Shown: piece after piece, positions 42,888 to 51,711 of the stretch
Layout of the letters: every line of letters starts with the position of its first letter
Numbering within the stretch: the stretch's first letter is position 1
The notes under the pieces: generated by a model
What the model was told of the DNA's origin: nothing
What the model saw: the letters and a program-made list of their open reading frames with translations, nothing else
Database searches by the model: none
Translations under genes and position numbers: made by a program
Origin: Arthrobacter sp. SW1
Lineage (GTDB): Bacteria > Actinomycetota > Actinomycetes > Actinomycetales > Micrococcaceae
NCBI RefSeq assembly: GCF_001766675.1
Contig: NZ_MJLT01000067.1
Span: 1 to 64,000 of the forward strand
Reading direction: 5' to 3'
DNA length: 64,000 nucleotides

Positions 42888-43895
42888 ATGCGCTATGAAA
42901 AGCCTGCGTTGAGCCTGGCCCAGCAACTAGAGCAGTTGCGATCGCGCGGCCTGCGTATAGACGATGACGAAAAGGCCCTGCGGTATCTGGCCCGGATCGG
43001 CTACTACCGCCTGTCGCCCTACATGATTCCGCACCAGCTCCCGGGAGGAACCCATCGCTTTCGCAGCGGCGCCGACTTTGACGGCGTTCTGCGACTTTAC
43101 ATCTTCGACCGACGATTGCGGTTGTTGGTTATGGACGCCCTTGAACGTTTCGAAGTTGCCCTGCGGGCCACCCTGTCAAACCACATGTCCCTGAAGAGCG
43201 CAGACCCCTTTTGGTATCTGGACTCGTCGCATTTTCAACGCCAAGGCGATCATGACCGCCTCCTGCAGGATCTGACGAAAGCCAGAGACGATGAGCAGCA
43301 CCGTTTGGATCAAGACCTCAGACGGCTGCAGGTGCGACCGCCTAAGAATCTCGAACGGGCAACCGAGGACGCAAGAAAGCAGTCATTCTTGCGGCACTAC
43401 CTTTCGGCGTACGATGAGCCGTCCCTGCCCCCGTCATGGATGATGATCGAAATGCTGTCCTTCGGTGATCTCATGTACTTGTATAGGAACCTCGCTGACC
43501 GCGAAGATCGGAAAGAAGTCGCCCGAGAGCTCGGAATCACGGACGAGCTCCTAAGCTCCTGGCTCGGCACCTTCCAATACACACGCAACCTCTGCGCGCA
43601 CCATGGCCGGGTGTGGAACCGGCAATTCGGCGTGGCACCGAGGATCCCGCGCTCGCCGGGAGTTGCGTGGTTGGCGGATACTGAAACCTTCCGCGGCAAA
43701 GGAAGCTACCGCCGGTCGCGCGTATTCCCCGTAATTGTCGCGCTCCAAACCGTGTTGGGCGCGATCAGCCCCGGTTCTCAGTGGGCCAATCGCTTGAACG
43801 ACCTTCTTGGAGAATTCAGCGCTGTCCCTTTGAACCCCATGGGCTTCCCAAAGGAATGGCGTGCAGATGAATTTTGGCAGCCCTACTTTCAATAG
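42888..43895 (+). CDS. Abi_2 family (AbiD/AbiF-like) abortive-infection protein
   Basis: The 335-residue protein matches the Abi_2 family. It has LAQQLEQLRSRGLRIDDDE at the start, LARIGYYRLSPYMIPHQ, LYIFDRRLRLLVMDALERFE and MMIEMLSFGDLMYLYRNL. The HEPN-type Rx4H motif RNLCAH (Arg233-His238) is present. HEPN proteins of this group are probable RNases that stop growth on phage infection. The ATG at 42888 follows GAGGGGAG. Codon use is less GC-rich than in flanking genes, and the next gene is a large putative defence protein. Together this suggests transfer as a defence island. Confidence 0.88.
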   Translation: MRYEKPALSLAQQLEQLRSRGLRIDDDEKALRYLARIGYYRLSPYMIPHQLPGGTHRFRSGADFDGVLRLYIFDRRLRLLVMDALERFEVALRATLSNHMSLKSADPFWYLDSSHFQRQGDHDRLLQDLTKARDDEQHRLDQDLRRLQVRPPKNLERATEDARKQSFLRHYLSAYDEPSLPPSWMMIEMLSFGDLMYLYRNLADREDRKEVARELGITDELLSSWLGTFQYTRNLCAHHGRVWNRQFGVAPRIPRSPGVAWLADTETFRGKGSYRRSRVFPVIVALQTVLGAISPGSQWANRLNDLLGEFSAVPLNPMGFPKEWRADEFWQPYFQ

Positions 43896-44010
43896 GAACC
43901 CTGCCTGTGAGGATGAGCTGCCGGCCTGGGATGACTCCCCGAATAGCTGCCCTCAAGTTGTTGAACGTGAGAACCCATATCCTAGGTATTCGGTAGAAAA
44001 GGATGGATGA

Positions 44011-47000
44011 ATGGTCACCCGTGTGGAAACCGAGGCGTTCATTCGCTTCCAGTTGGATCAGCTCGGCGCGCAAAATCGACACCACGAGTTCGAGAACATT
44101 TGCTTCCGCATTGCTCAACGTAGGATCAGCAGTAACGTGCTCCCGGCCACTGGACCAGTGAGCAGCGGTGGGGACCAAGGGCGGGATGGAGAAACATTCT
44201 TCTCCGCTCTTCCCGAAGAGCTTCCCAGAGCAGGTGGATTCGTCGGCCGGGCCACGAAAGAACCTCTCGTCCTTGCCTGCACGATTCAGCGCACTGACCT
44301 GAACACTAAGATCAAAGGTGATCTTGAAAAGATCACATCCCAAGGCCAGCCCGTCGCCAGGGTCGCCTACTTTATGGCACAGAACCTGCCCGTGAGCATC
44401 CGGCACGACCTTCAACAGTATGCGCGCCAACAGCATGGCCTCGATCTTGAGATTTTTGATGCGATGGCAATAGCGACACTTCTGGCCGAGCCTGATCTGG
44501 TGTGGGTCGCCGAGAAGATGCTCGATTTGCCCTCGAACCTCGTGCCGACGAATGACCCGGACGTTCCCCAGTGGTACCAGGACCTGCTCCGCCGGGTCAG
44601 GACCTCCGACGGAGCCCTTACCACGGCTGGCGATTTTGCTGTTGTCAGGGCCGGGCTCCGCCACGCAGTACAAAGCCCCGAAGCACAGAACGACTTGGCT
44701 GAGTGGCTTCAATGCACGCGCTCTTTCATCAGTTCGGACCCGGAAAGCACCGTTTCCGAGGAGGTACAGATGAAAGCTCGATACGAAATCGTTGTTGCGA
44801 CTCTACGCGGGATGGAAACCCTTGCGAACGTGGAAGTGTATATCGATGAGTTCATTGACTACGCGGCCGAGAGTTCCGCATCAAGTGACCTGACTGACGC
44901 CAGCGTCCTCATCTCATATTGGCAAGGCGCGTGGGCCCGTGGAATCTCCTCGACCACTTCAGACCACCTAATGACCCAACTTCGGCGAATTTTGGACCGT
45001 GTCGATGCGCTGATAGCGGAAACCGATCCTGATGTTTACCCCAACGCCACGGCGCATCTTCTTGCGGCTCGCGCGCATATCCTGTTCCACCCTGACGTCA
45101 CCGGTATGGTGCGAAATCCAAATGCCCCTGCCATGATCGTGGGTACGGAGGACATGACCCTGCAGGAGATCCTTGGCAAAGCGGGATCGGCTGAAGCAGT
45201 GAACATCCGGCTGGATCCGCTGATGACCACACTTGGAGACCTTGCTGAGCTCCTGCCTATCGCACGCGCCTTTCCTGTACAGACCACCTGCGACCTTTTT
45301 GAGGCTTACAGCCCGGTTCTCGTAGCCCACGAACAATACGAGAAGGTCAGGAATGCGCTGGATAAAGCGATCTGCTCGGTTGAAGGCGACAACGCAGTCG
45401 CCGAGCGCTGCAGAAGCAGAGCCTTGACCTTTATCAAGTCCGAGAAGCCTCTCCTGGCTCTGCGGGAGTTTCACAAAGCTAAAATCAACTGGTTCCACGG
45501 CGACACAATGCGAGGTTCAGTTCTGGCCATGCTCACGATCGCAAGTGTGTATTCCGATCTGAAGCTCCCTCACGCCGCCAAGAAGTACGCCTTAAATGCC
45601 GCGTCCATCGCAGTTTCTTCTTCAGATTCAGACGTGATCGATTTGGTCGGCGACAGCCTTATTCAGGCGTTTCATCATTGCTACGCGGCAGGCGCGTGGT
45701 TGGACGCCACCGCTTTGAGCCAAGTGGCAATACAAGCACATGGTATATACGCAGAGGATGCCTTTGATCGTGAGCAACACCCGGATCTAGCCGGGATGGA
45801 CTTTCACCAGAGTATGATCTGCATGACCGCTAGAAAGTTCAGGCCGGAGCTGGTTGGAATACTCACGGACATTCTGTCGCAAACGGACTACGACAAGATG
45901 ATCTGGCAGTTAGTTGACCAGGTTGAGGGTTCCTTTGCATACGACGAGGCGAGTCTTGCGAGAGTTTCCGTGGAACAGCTTGGGGCTCGCCCGTTCAGCG
46001 ATACCGGGCCGACGCGTTCATTGAGCTTCTCGGCGCTTGGCACACACTGGAACATAAGCTGCCCAAATGACAGAGCAACGGTACTTGCCGCTGAAAGGTT
46101 TGCAGCGGCTGCCCAGATTCTTCTGTGCGAACTTGCAACAGAGGATCCGGTTCTCCTGGATGAAAACGTCTCGGTAGAAGTCCGACTGGCAGGTTCCGAG
46201 TATGAGGAACGAGTGGAGTTCAAACCTGACAACCACCAGCTCAAGGCACTCGTGACCCTCCTGCCTTACACGGACCATGCAGATGCTGACGCGCTAGAAC
46301 ATGAAATCTTAGGTGCAGTAGGCGTGCTTCTCATACGCCTGAGCGCCCTGTCGCAAGAACAAATCATGGACATGCTCGATGACGCCTTCGCCAGAGGTTT
46401 CCTCAACCAAATCTCGTTCGGCCGGCCTTACGACGAAACATCCGGACTGCTCGACGATAGCCACTACAGCCAAGCGGCTATGGTCGGCAACCATATTATC
46501 GGTAGCGGGGATTGCGTTACTTCGACAAGCCGCGCTTTGGAACAACCATCATCGTACGGTCCTGGTTTCTCGGAGACCGAATGGCGGAAAATGATTGAAG
46601 AACGCTATGAGGTTTCTACTCTCGTGAGCTTCACCCTGGCCCGGATATTGCGCAACAAGACGTGCCACAGGATTCTTTCCGAACTTCGAGAAGAGGGCTG
46701 GCTGGACTGGCACCTGCTATTGGCCATATTTAATGTGGCGACAAACTATCGCATTCGGTGCGAGCTCGGCCGGGACAGTTCGTCCCCGGAGATGCTGCGA
46801 AAGGTCACTCCGGATTTTCTTCACAGACGCGAAACGTCCGACACTCCAAACATTCCCCTCCACCATTTCTCAAAGGAAGGCCTGCGTGATGCCTTTGACC
46901 TCGCAACCCTTAGCGTCGCCAAACGTCTAGGACTTCACATAGACCGTGACACTCCGAACATCAGTGGGGTACGGCGGCTGCTGGATCGAAGATACGGATT

Positions 47001-47043
47001 CATGGAGGACGTGCCCCACTCCGACCTCCTATCACCTCAGTAA
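44011..47043 (+). CDS. large putative defence protein with nuclease-like N-terminus and helical-repeat body
   Basis: I know no name for this 1010-residue protein. Residues about 5-175 resemble an N-terminal domain common in actinobacterial multidomain proteins. It has EFENICFRIAQRRI, ATGPVSSGGDQGRDGE (Asp55, Asp59, Glu61), LACTIQRTD (Gln93) and LEIFDAMAIATLLAEPDLVW. This pattern fits a PD-(D/E)xK/Mrr-like nuclease in which the usual Lys is replaced by Arg94; that reading is inference. The body is mostly alpha-helical, with TPR-like stretches near 455-610. No P-loop is seen. AAAAGGATGG precedes ATG 44011. GC is visibly lower than in flanking genes. Adjacent Abi_2 supports phage defence. Confidence 0.75.
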   Translation: MVTRVETEAFIRFQLDQLGAQNRHHEFENICFRIAQRRISSNVLPATGPVSSGGDQGRDGETFFSALPEELPRAGGFVGRATKEPLVLACTIQRTDLNTKIKGDLEKITSQGQPVARVAYFMAQNLPVSIRHDLQQYARQQHGLDLEIFDAMAIATLLAEPDLVWVAEKMLDLPSNLVPTNDPDVPQWYQDLLRRVRTSDGALTTAGDFAVVRAGLRHAVQSPEAQNDLAEWLQCTRSFISSDPESTVSEEVQMKARYEIVVATLRGMETLANVEVYIDEFIDYAAESSASSDLTDASVLISYWQGAWARGISSTTSDHLMTQLRRILDRVDALIAETDPDVYPNATAHLLAARAHILFHPDVTGMVRNPNAPAMIVGTEDMTLQEILGKAGSAEAVNIRLDPLMTTLGDLAELLPIARAFPVQTTCDLFEAYSPVLVAHEQYEKVRNALDKAICSVEGDNAVAERCRSRALTFIKSEKPLLALREFHKAKINWFHGDTMRGSVLAMLTIASVYSDLKLPHAAKKYALNAASIAVSSSDSDVIDLVGDSLIQAFHHCYAAGAWLDATALSQVAIQAHGIYAEDAFDREQHPDLAGMDFHQSMICMTARKFRPELVGILTDILSQTDYDKMIWQLVDQVEGSFAYDEASLARVSVEQLGARPFSDTGPTRSLSFSALGTHWNISCPNDRATVLAAERFAAAAQILLCELATEDPVLLDENVSVEVRLAGSEYEERVEFKPDNHQLKALVTLLPYTDHADADALEHEILGAVGVLLIRLSALSQEQIMDMLDDAFARGFLNQISFGRPYDETSGLLDDSHYSQAAMVGNHIIGSGDCVTSTSRALEQPSSYGPGFSETEWRKMIEERYEVSTLVSFTLARILRNKTCHRILSELREEGWLDWHLLLAIFNVATNYRIRCELGRDSSSPEMLRKVTPDFLHRRETSDTPNIPLHHFSKEGLRDAFDLATLSVAKRLGLHIDRDTPNISGVRRLLDRRYGFMEDVPHSDLLSPQ

Positions 47044-47078
47044 CGGTTCGACAACCGGGTTCGCTTCCTCTGTGGGCA

Positions 47079-47339
47079 TTAGGTGCGGATAGTCGCACGC
47101 ATTGGATGATCGTTTCCAAAGAAGTCGGTCCACGTCACCAAGCAGTCGACGGCATTTGGGGAGCCGATTGCCAGCAAGAGCGGGAACTGTGCCTCCTGTC
47201 TTGGCGGGATTGTGCCGAGCGAGCCGTCGTCCCGAACTACTCTATAAAGTCGGTATCTCGCAGTCCCACGAAGTGAAGTCAACACTGGAGGCGCCCGCCC
47301 GGGTCGGTCCTGAGCAAGACCAGGCAGAGCCACTGGCAA
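47079..47339 (-). pseudogene. C-terminal fragment of an unidentified protein
   Basis: The frame opens with a TTG and has no ribosome site. Its last 60 codons read like a folded beta domain (YRLYRVVRDDGSLGTIPP, LVTWTDFFGNDHPMRATIRT). This looks like the 3' remnant of a longer gene whose front has been lost. The rest of 47044-47450 shows no gene. Confidence 0.4.
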
Positions 47340-47450
47340 ACAGCGACAGCCGACATCGCTACGACCTCTTATGTAGCTTCAATTTGAGGCCTTGTGCGCC
47401 GGCTGCATCATGTTCACGAGAGTGGATACGAATGACGCATGCGGTGGTGG

Positions 47451-48044
47451 CTACGCCGGGGCCAATTCCACTGCCAGACCGTGCCGGAGGGCCTTCGCGA
47501 TTCTCTGATAGTCCCCTTCTTCTATGGCGCGGTACTCATCAATGTTTTCCAGCAATGGGTTGGCGCCGGCATCGAGTATGTAGTGGACTTCGAATCCCTT
47601 GCCGTTGACCACCCATTGCCCGTCTTCAGGGTCCGGATCGGCATCCTCAATGGGAACAAACAAGTTTGGAACGTTGATCCCCCGGGGGTTGACCTGCCTC
47701 AGATTGGGGTCCATTAGGAGTGCCGGTTCATCGAGAGTGAGCACAACGTGCCCTAAATTGTCATCGTCGCTGAGAGCGTTACCCTGCAGCGTTTCATGTT
47801 GTTCCGGCGTCAGGCTTGCCCAAATTTTTCGACCCATGCAGATGCTTCCGCCGGAAACTGTGTCATTGACTCCGACTGAAACAGGCCGCAGCTTGAGGTC
47901 ATAGCCAAGATGCTTGGCGATGCCCTGAAGCATTACTGCCGCCTCGACGCATGCAGTGTTCGTGCCAAACCTTTGTCCCACAAGCTCGAAAGCTCGGTGA
48001 AGGGTCTCTAGTGAAGCTTTCGGTAGAGGCTCCCGCCGCTTCAT
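47451..48044 (-). CDS. hypothetical protein with transglutaminase-like Cys-His-Asp residues
   Basis: No firm family is recognised. The 197-residue protein has Cys32 at a helix start (GTNTACVEAAVMLQGIAKHL), then His99 (LGHVVLTLD) and Asp112 (LMDPNLRQV). This order and spacing are seen in transglutaminase/papain-like cysteine enzymes. If real, it would be a protease, amidase or acyltransferase. AAAGGAAG about 9 bases before ATG 48044 makes this start better than one 60 bases earlier. It is the last recognisable gene of the low-GC island and is read against the large defence-like gene. Confidence 0.6.
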   Translation of the reverse strand: MKRREPLPKASLETLHRAFELVGQRFGTNTACVEAAVMLQGIAKHLGYDLKLRPVSVGVNDTVSGGSICMGRKIWASLTPEQHETLQGNALSDDDNLGHVVLTLDEPALLMDPNLRQVNPRGINVPNLFVPIEDADPDPEDGQWVVNGKGFEVHYILDAGANPLLENIDEYRAIEEGDYQRIAKALRHGLAVELAPA

Positions 48045-48448
48045 CTTATTTCGGCTTCCTTTGCCCACAATTCCCCTCTGCAGTGCCACTTGTTGTGCAA
48101 GCATCTTGTCACAGAATGGGGGCCGCCAGTGCCAATAGGGTAAGCATCAGACTACGATCCCTCGGGGATCAATAAAAAGGGAACCGTCCCAGTCGGCAGA
48201 ATTCGAGGTTGTATCCACCTCGCTCGGATTAGACGACCTAACGAGGTTGGCGCACGGCTTTTCGGGGTGTCTGACGACCTTTGGGGATACGACCCGCTGC
48301 CCACTGACCTTCGTCAGCTAGGTTGAAATAATCTTCGCCATCGGTGATCGCCGAATGAACTACAACCAGCCCCGGCAAGCGCAGGACAGTCCCGCGCCGC
48401 CAGGCCCGCTTGCCGTCGCCAGGACCACCCCGCCCCCAAACCAAGAAC
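48045..48448. other. right edge of the low-GC island
   Basis: No convincing gene is seen in these 404 bases. A 68-codon minus-strand frame at 48238-48444 has some protein-like sequence (SAITDGEDYFNLADEGQW) but no good start and may be a remnant. A short hairpin GATCCC/GGGATC lies at 48156-48170. Composition returns to high GC near 48360. Confidence 0.35.
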
Positions 48449-49462
48449 CTACTTCTTCGGCAACCCCGGCGGGTTCAGCTCCGACTTTGCAATAGCCTCC
48501 GAAGAAAGCCCCCACCGGTCCAGGATCTTCCCGTACGTCCCGTTCTTGATCAGCGAGTTAAGAGCAGCCTGCGCCGCCACCGCGAGCCCGTTCCCCTTCT
48601 TCGTGGTGAAAGCGATGTCGGCCTTCAGCGGCCAGCCGCCGTTCACCGTGCCCACCTGCTTGGTCTTGCCGTCCTTCGCCGCCTTGTACGCGGCCCCCGC
48701 GTTGGGACCGAAAGTAAGGTCCGCACGCCCGGACTGCAGAGCCAGCGACGAGGCCGAGTCGTCGTCGTAATACTGGAACTCAACCGGCGGCAAACCCGCC
48801 GCCCGGTTCTCCTCGTCCCAGCGCACCAGGATCGCCTCCTGGTTGGTGCCCGAGCCCACGATCACCCGCTTGCCCGCCACATCCTTCGCTTCCTTGACCT
48901 CGCCGATGTCCGAGTCGCTCTTCGCATAGAAGCCCAGGAGGTCGGTCCGGTAGCTGGCGAAGTCGAACTTCTCCTTGCGCTCCTCCGTGACCGTCACGTT
49001 GGACAGCACGGCCTCGTACTTGCCGGACGCCACGCCCAGCGGCCAGTCCGCCCACGCCACCGGCAGCACCTCCACCTGCAGGCCCAGCGTCTCGCCCACC
49101 GCGTACGCCAGGTCCACCTCGTTGCCGATCAGCGTCTTGTTGTCCGTGGCGAACAGGCTCAGTGGCGCGGTGCCGCCCGTGGTGACCACGGTCAGCTTGC
49201 CGTCCGCCTTGATGGCCTCGGGCACCAAGGCCGCGGCGGCGTCGTCCTTCGTGACCGGGAAGCGGTCCTGCTGGGGGCTGAGGTTGAACGTCTTCTCGCC
49301 GATGGTCGCAGCGGACGACGACGGCGCTGCCGCACCCTGGGAGCCCTGTGTTGACTGACCTTGGGCTGCGGTTGCGCCCGGGTCGGAGCAGGCGGTGAGA
49401 CCGAGTGCCGCAGCCGCCACCAGCGCTAACGCCGTGCCTGTCTTTGAAGCCGAAATTGCCAT
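48449..49462 (-). CDS. orphan amino-acid ABC substrate-binding lipoprotein
   Basis: The 337-residue protein has lipobox LTAC (Cys25), a Gln/Ser/Ala-rich linker and a family 3 binding domain. Its sequence is strikingly like the 31631 protein: KLTVVTTGGTAPLSL, VGSGTNQEAILVRW, GNGLAVAAQAALNS and DRWGLSSEAI all have counterparts there. It sits alone, with no permease or ATPase gene nearby, so it probably feeds the 29773-31619 transporter or one outside the window. ATG 49462 is preceded by GGGG; an in-frame start 45 bases earlier would lengthen the signal unnaturally. Confidence 0.9.
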   Translation of the reverse strand: MAISASKTGTALALVAAAALGLTACSDPGATAAQGQSTQGSQGAAAPSSSAATIGEKTFNLSPQQDRFPVTKDDAAAALVPEAIKADGKLTVVTTGGTAPLSLFATDNKTLIGNEVDLAYAVGETLGLQVEVLPVAWADWPLGVASGKYEAVLSNVTVTEERKEKFDFASYRTDLLGFYAKSDSDIGEVKEAKDVAGKRVIVGSGTNQEAILVRWDEENRAAGLPPVEFQYYDDDSASSLALQSGRADLTFGPNAGAAYKAAKDGKTKQVGTVNGGWPLKADIAFTTKKGNGLAVAAQAALNSLIKNGTYGKILDRWGLSSEAIAKSELNPPGLPKK

Positions 49463-49622
49463 GGAAATACCCCTGAATTCTGCTGAACGGTGTGCTTGTG
49501 GCAGCAACTATCCGGCAGCGAAAACAGGGCGGTCAAAGCGCACCGAAACGCTTGGATACAGTGCGAAACCGGGCTTAACCGCGGGTCCGGGAACGTCATA
49601 TTCCGGGCCGTGGAAACCAGCG

Positions 49623-49649
49623 AACAAGTAGCGCGGCGCAATATTTCCC
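49623..49649. repeat. 27-base repeat, copy 1
   Basis: This segment (AACAAGTAGCGCGGCGCA at 49623-49640, then ATATTTCCC) matches 51712-51738 at 25 of 27 positions. It lies 14 bases beyond the stop of the proline dehydrogenase gene. Confidence 0.7.
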
Positions 49650-49662
49650 TGCGGGCGCGCTT

Positions 49663-50619
49663 TCAGGAAGCCGCGTCCACCACAGCCTGGAAAAGCCGCT
49701 GGGGATCTTCGGCCAGCCGGTTGCAGACGTAGAGCCACCATTCGGTGCCGAAGACGACGTATTCACGCGTGGGGTGGCCCTTTGCCGCCATGGCGTCCAG
49801 ATGATCCGGTCCGAGCCCCATCAAGGTTTCGAACTCCCACGGCGCGGAGTCGCTTGCCTGCGCGTCGAGGTATTGATCGATGTGCCGGATGAGGTTCCAG
49901 TCGTGGGTGGCGAAGGAGCAACGGTGCCCTGCGTCCAGCAGTTCCTTCGCGTAGCTGAGGTAGGCGTCGGCCAGGGCCGGGTCTTCACGTGTGTACGCGA
50001 TGCTTTCGGGCTCAAGGAAGGCACCTTTCACCAGGCGGATGCGTCCGGGGCGTTGGAGGAGTTTCTTGAGGTCGCCGGCCGTCCGGTGCAGACGGGCCTG
50101 GATGGTGATGCCGACGTGCTCGAAGCGTGCGGACAAGGTCCGGTGGAGGGCCAGGACGGCGTCGGTGCGATCGGACCCTTCCGCCGAAATCATCATTTCC
50201 CTGCCGCTGCCGGCCGTAGCCTCGGCAATCCTGGTGGCGTTGGCAAGGGCCAACTCGGGATCGATGGCAAGGCCGATATGCGAAAGGTCCAGGGAAATGG
50301 AGCACTCCGCCGGCATGGTTTTCGCAGCCTCGAGGAACACCTCGGTTTCGGTGTCAGCCAGGTGCGGGTCGCGGCAGCTTTCGCCCATGTATTCGACATT
50401 CGCGCGGTGGCCGCGGGCCAGGACGTCTTCCACCCGTTGTGCGGCCTCGGACAGGCTTTCGCCGGCGACAAAGCGCCCGGCAACCTTCCGGGCCAAAGGG
50501 CCAAGCACGGGATCTGTCGGGATGGTTTGTTTCAGCTGCTCGTCGAGGGCGAGTTTCCGCAGCACCTGGGCGGCCCGCGCCGGGAGTGGGGTGGTCATCA
50601 AGGATTGATCGTTGGTCAT
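49663..50619 (-). CDS. proline dehydrogenase family protein
   Basis: The 318-residue flavoprotein fits single-domain proline dehydrogenases, which oxidise proline to pyrroline-5-carboxylate with FAD. It has SISLDLSHIGLAID, IRLVKGAFLEPESIAY, SFATHDWNLIRHID, FETLMGLGPDHLDAM and the C-terminal EYVVFGTEWWLYVCNRLAEDP, near the family Tyr/Arg-rich end. The usual double Arg of the active site (RRxAE) is NRLAE here, so substrate preference may differ. The start ATG 50619 is one of two in-frame ATGs (50598 is the other) without strong ribosome sites. It is divergent from a GlxA-type activator. Confidence 0.85.
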   Translation of the reverse strand: MTNDQSLMTTPLPARAAQVLRKLALDEQLKQTIPTDPVLGPLARKVAGRFVAGESLSEAAQRVEDVLARGHRANVEYMGESCRDPHLADTETEVFLEAAKTMPAECSISLDLSHIGLAIDPELALANATRIAEATAGSGREMMISAEGSDRTDAVLALHRTLSARFEHVGITIQARLHRTAGDLKKLLQRPGRIRLVKGAFLEPESIAYTREDPALADAYLSYAKELLDAGHRCSFATHDWNLIRHIDQYLDAQASDSAPWEFETLMGLGPDHLDAMAAKGHPTREYVVFGTEWWLYVCNRLAEDPQRLFQAVVDAAS

Positions 50620-50744
50620 TGGAGCCTGTCTTTGAGGGGCGTGGTGTCTTTCCTTCCAAGAATTCCAGCGACGGACGGGAAGGTGGGAGTGGCAGATATG
50701 CCAGGTAGGCTGAAATTCCTGCCAGCTCGACGAACCGGGAACTG

Positions 50745-51704
50745 ATGAGTCTGAATGTCGCCGTTTTGCTCCTCGAAGGAAGCCACGCTTTCGAACTGGG
50801 GGTGTTCTGCGAGGTCTTCGGCATCGACCGCAGCGACGACGGATTAGCGAGCCACGACTTTTCCCTGGTGTCGCTGAACCCGGGCAGTGTGCCCACCCGG
50901 CACGGCTTCGACATCGTGGCACCCCACGGGCTTGAGCGGCTCTCAGCGGCCGAGCTCATCTGCGTGCCTGCCTACGATTTCCACCGCCGGCAAGCAGACC
51001 GCGTCCTGGAAGAACTGAATTCTGCGGTTGAGCGCGGAGCCCGGGTCCTGAGCATTTGTACCGGCGCGTTCCTGCTGGGCGAAGCCGGATTGCTCGACGG
51101 GCGGCGGTGCACAACGCACTGGCGCTACACGGACGAACTCGCCCGCCGTCATCCGCGCGCCGAGGTGGAACAGGACGTGCTGTACGTCGACGACGATCCG
51201 GTCATCACCGGCGCCGGTACCGCTGCCGGCGTCGATACTTGCCTCCACTTCGTCCGGCAGCGTTACGGCAGCAAGGCCGCCAACCTCATCGCCCGGCGCA
51301 TGGTGACGGCGCCCCACCGGGAAGGCGGGCAGCGCCAGTTCCGGGAACGCCCGCAGCCCTTGGACGGTGTCACTTCCATGGCACCCGTCAGGGAATGGGC
51401 GGAGGCGAACCTCGACCAGGAGCTGAGCGTCGAGGCAATGGCCCGCCAGGCCCACCTGTCCCAACGCACGTTCGCCCGCAGGTTTGTGCAGGAGACCGGA
51501 ACCTCGCCGCTGCAATGGGTGACCGGGCAACGAGTCCTGCTCGCCCAACAACTCCTCGAAACCACGGATGCCCCGATCGCGGCCATTGCGCGGCGGACGG
51601 GTTTTGGAACCATCGATAACCTTCGGCACCATTTCACCCGGCGCGTAGGAGTCACCCCTCAGCAGTACAGGCGAAGTTTCCACGCCATTGAAGGAAATAG
51701 CTAA
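50745..51704 (+). CDS. GlxA-family transcriptional regulator (DJ-1/PfpI + AraC)
   Basis: The 319-residue protein has an N-terminal DJ-1/PfpI-like amidotransferase-fold domain (about 1-190, LSICTGAFLLGEAGLLDG). A C-terminal AraC helix-turn-helix pair follows (about 215-315, LSVEAMARQAHLSQRTFARR and IAAIARRTGFGTIDNLRHHF). GlxA regulators control amino-acid and amine catabolism in many bacteria. It is divergent from proline dehydrogenase across 125 bases and is the likely regulator of that gene. ATG 50745 fits the start of the DJ-1 fold. Confidence 0.9.
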   Translation: MSLNVAVLLLEGSHAFELGVFCEVFGIDRSDDGLASHDFSLVSLNPGSVPTRHGFDIVAPHGLERLSAAELICVPAYDFHRRQADRVLEELNSAVERGARVLSICTGAFLLGEAGLLDGRRCTTHWRYTDELARRHPRAEVEQDVLYVDDDPVITGAGTAAGVDTCLHFVRQRYGSKAANLIARRMVTAPHREGGQRQFRERPQPLDGVTSMAPVREWAEANLDQELSVEAMARQAHLSQRTFARRFVQETGTSPLQWVTGQRVLLAQQLLETTDAPIAAIARRTGFGTIDNLRHHFTRRVGVTPQQYRRSFHAIEGNS

Positions 51705-51711
51705 AACGCAA

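Noticed and set aside
42531-48448. Prophage or integrative element
   Set aside because: No integrase, phage structural gene, tRNA site or boundary repeat was found; only a composition shift and defence-like content support an island.
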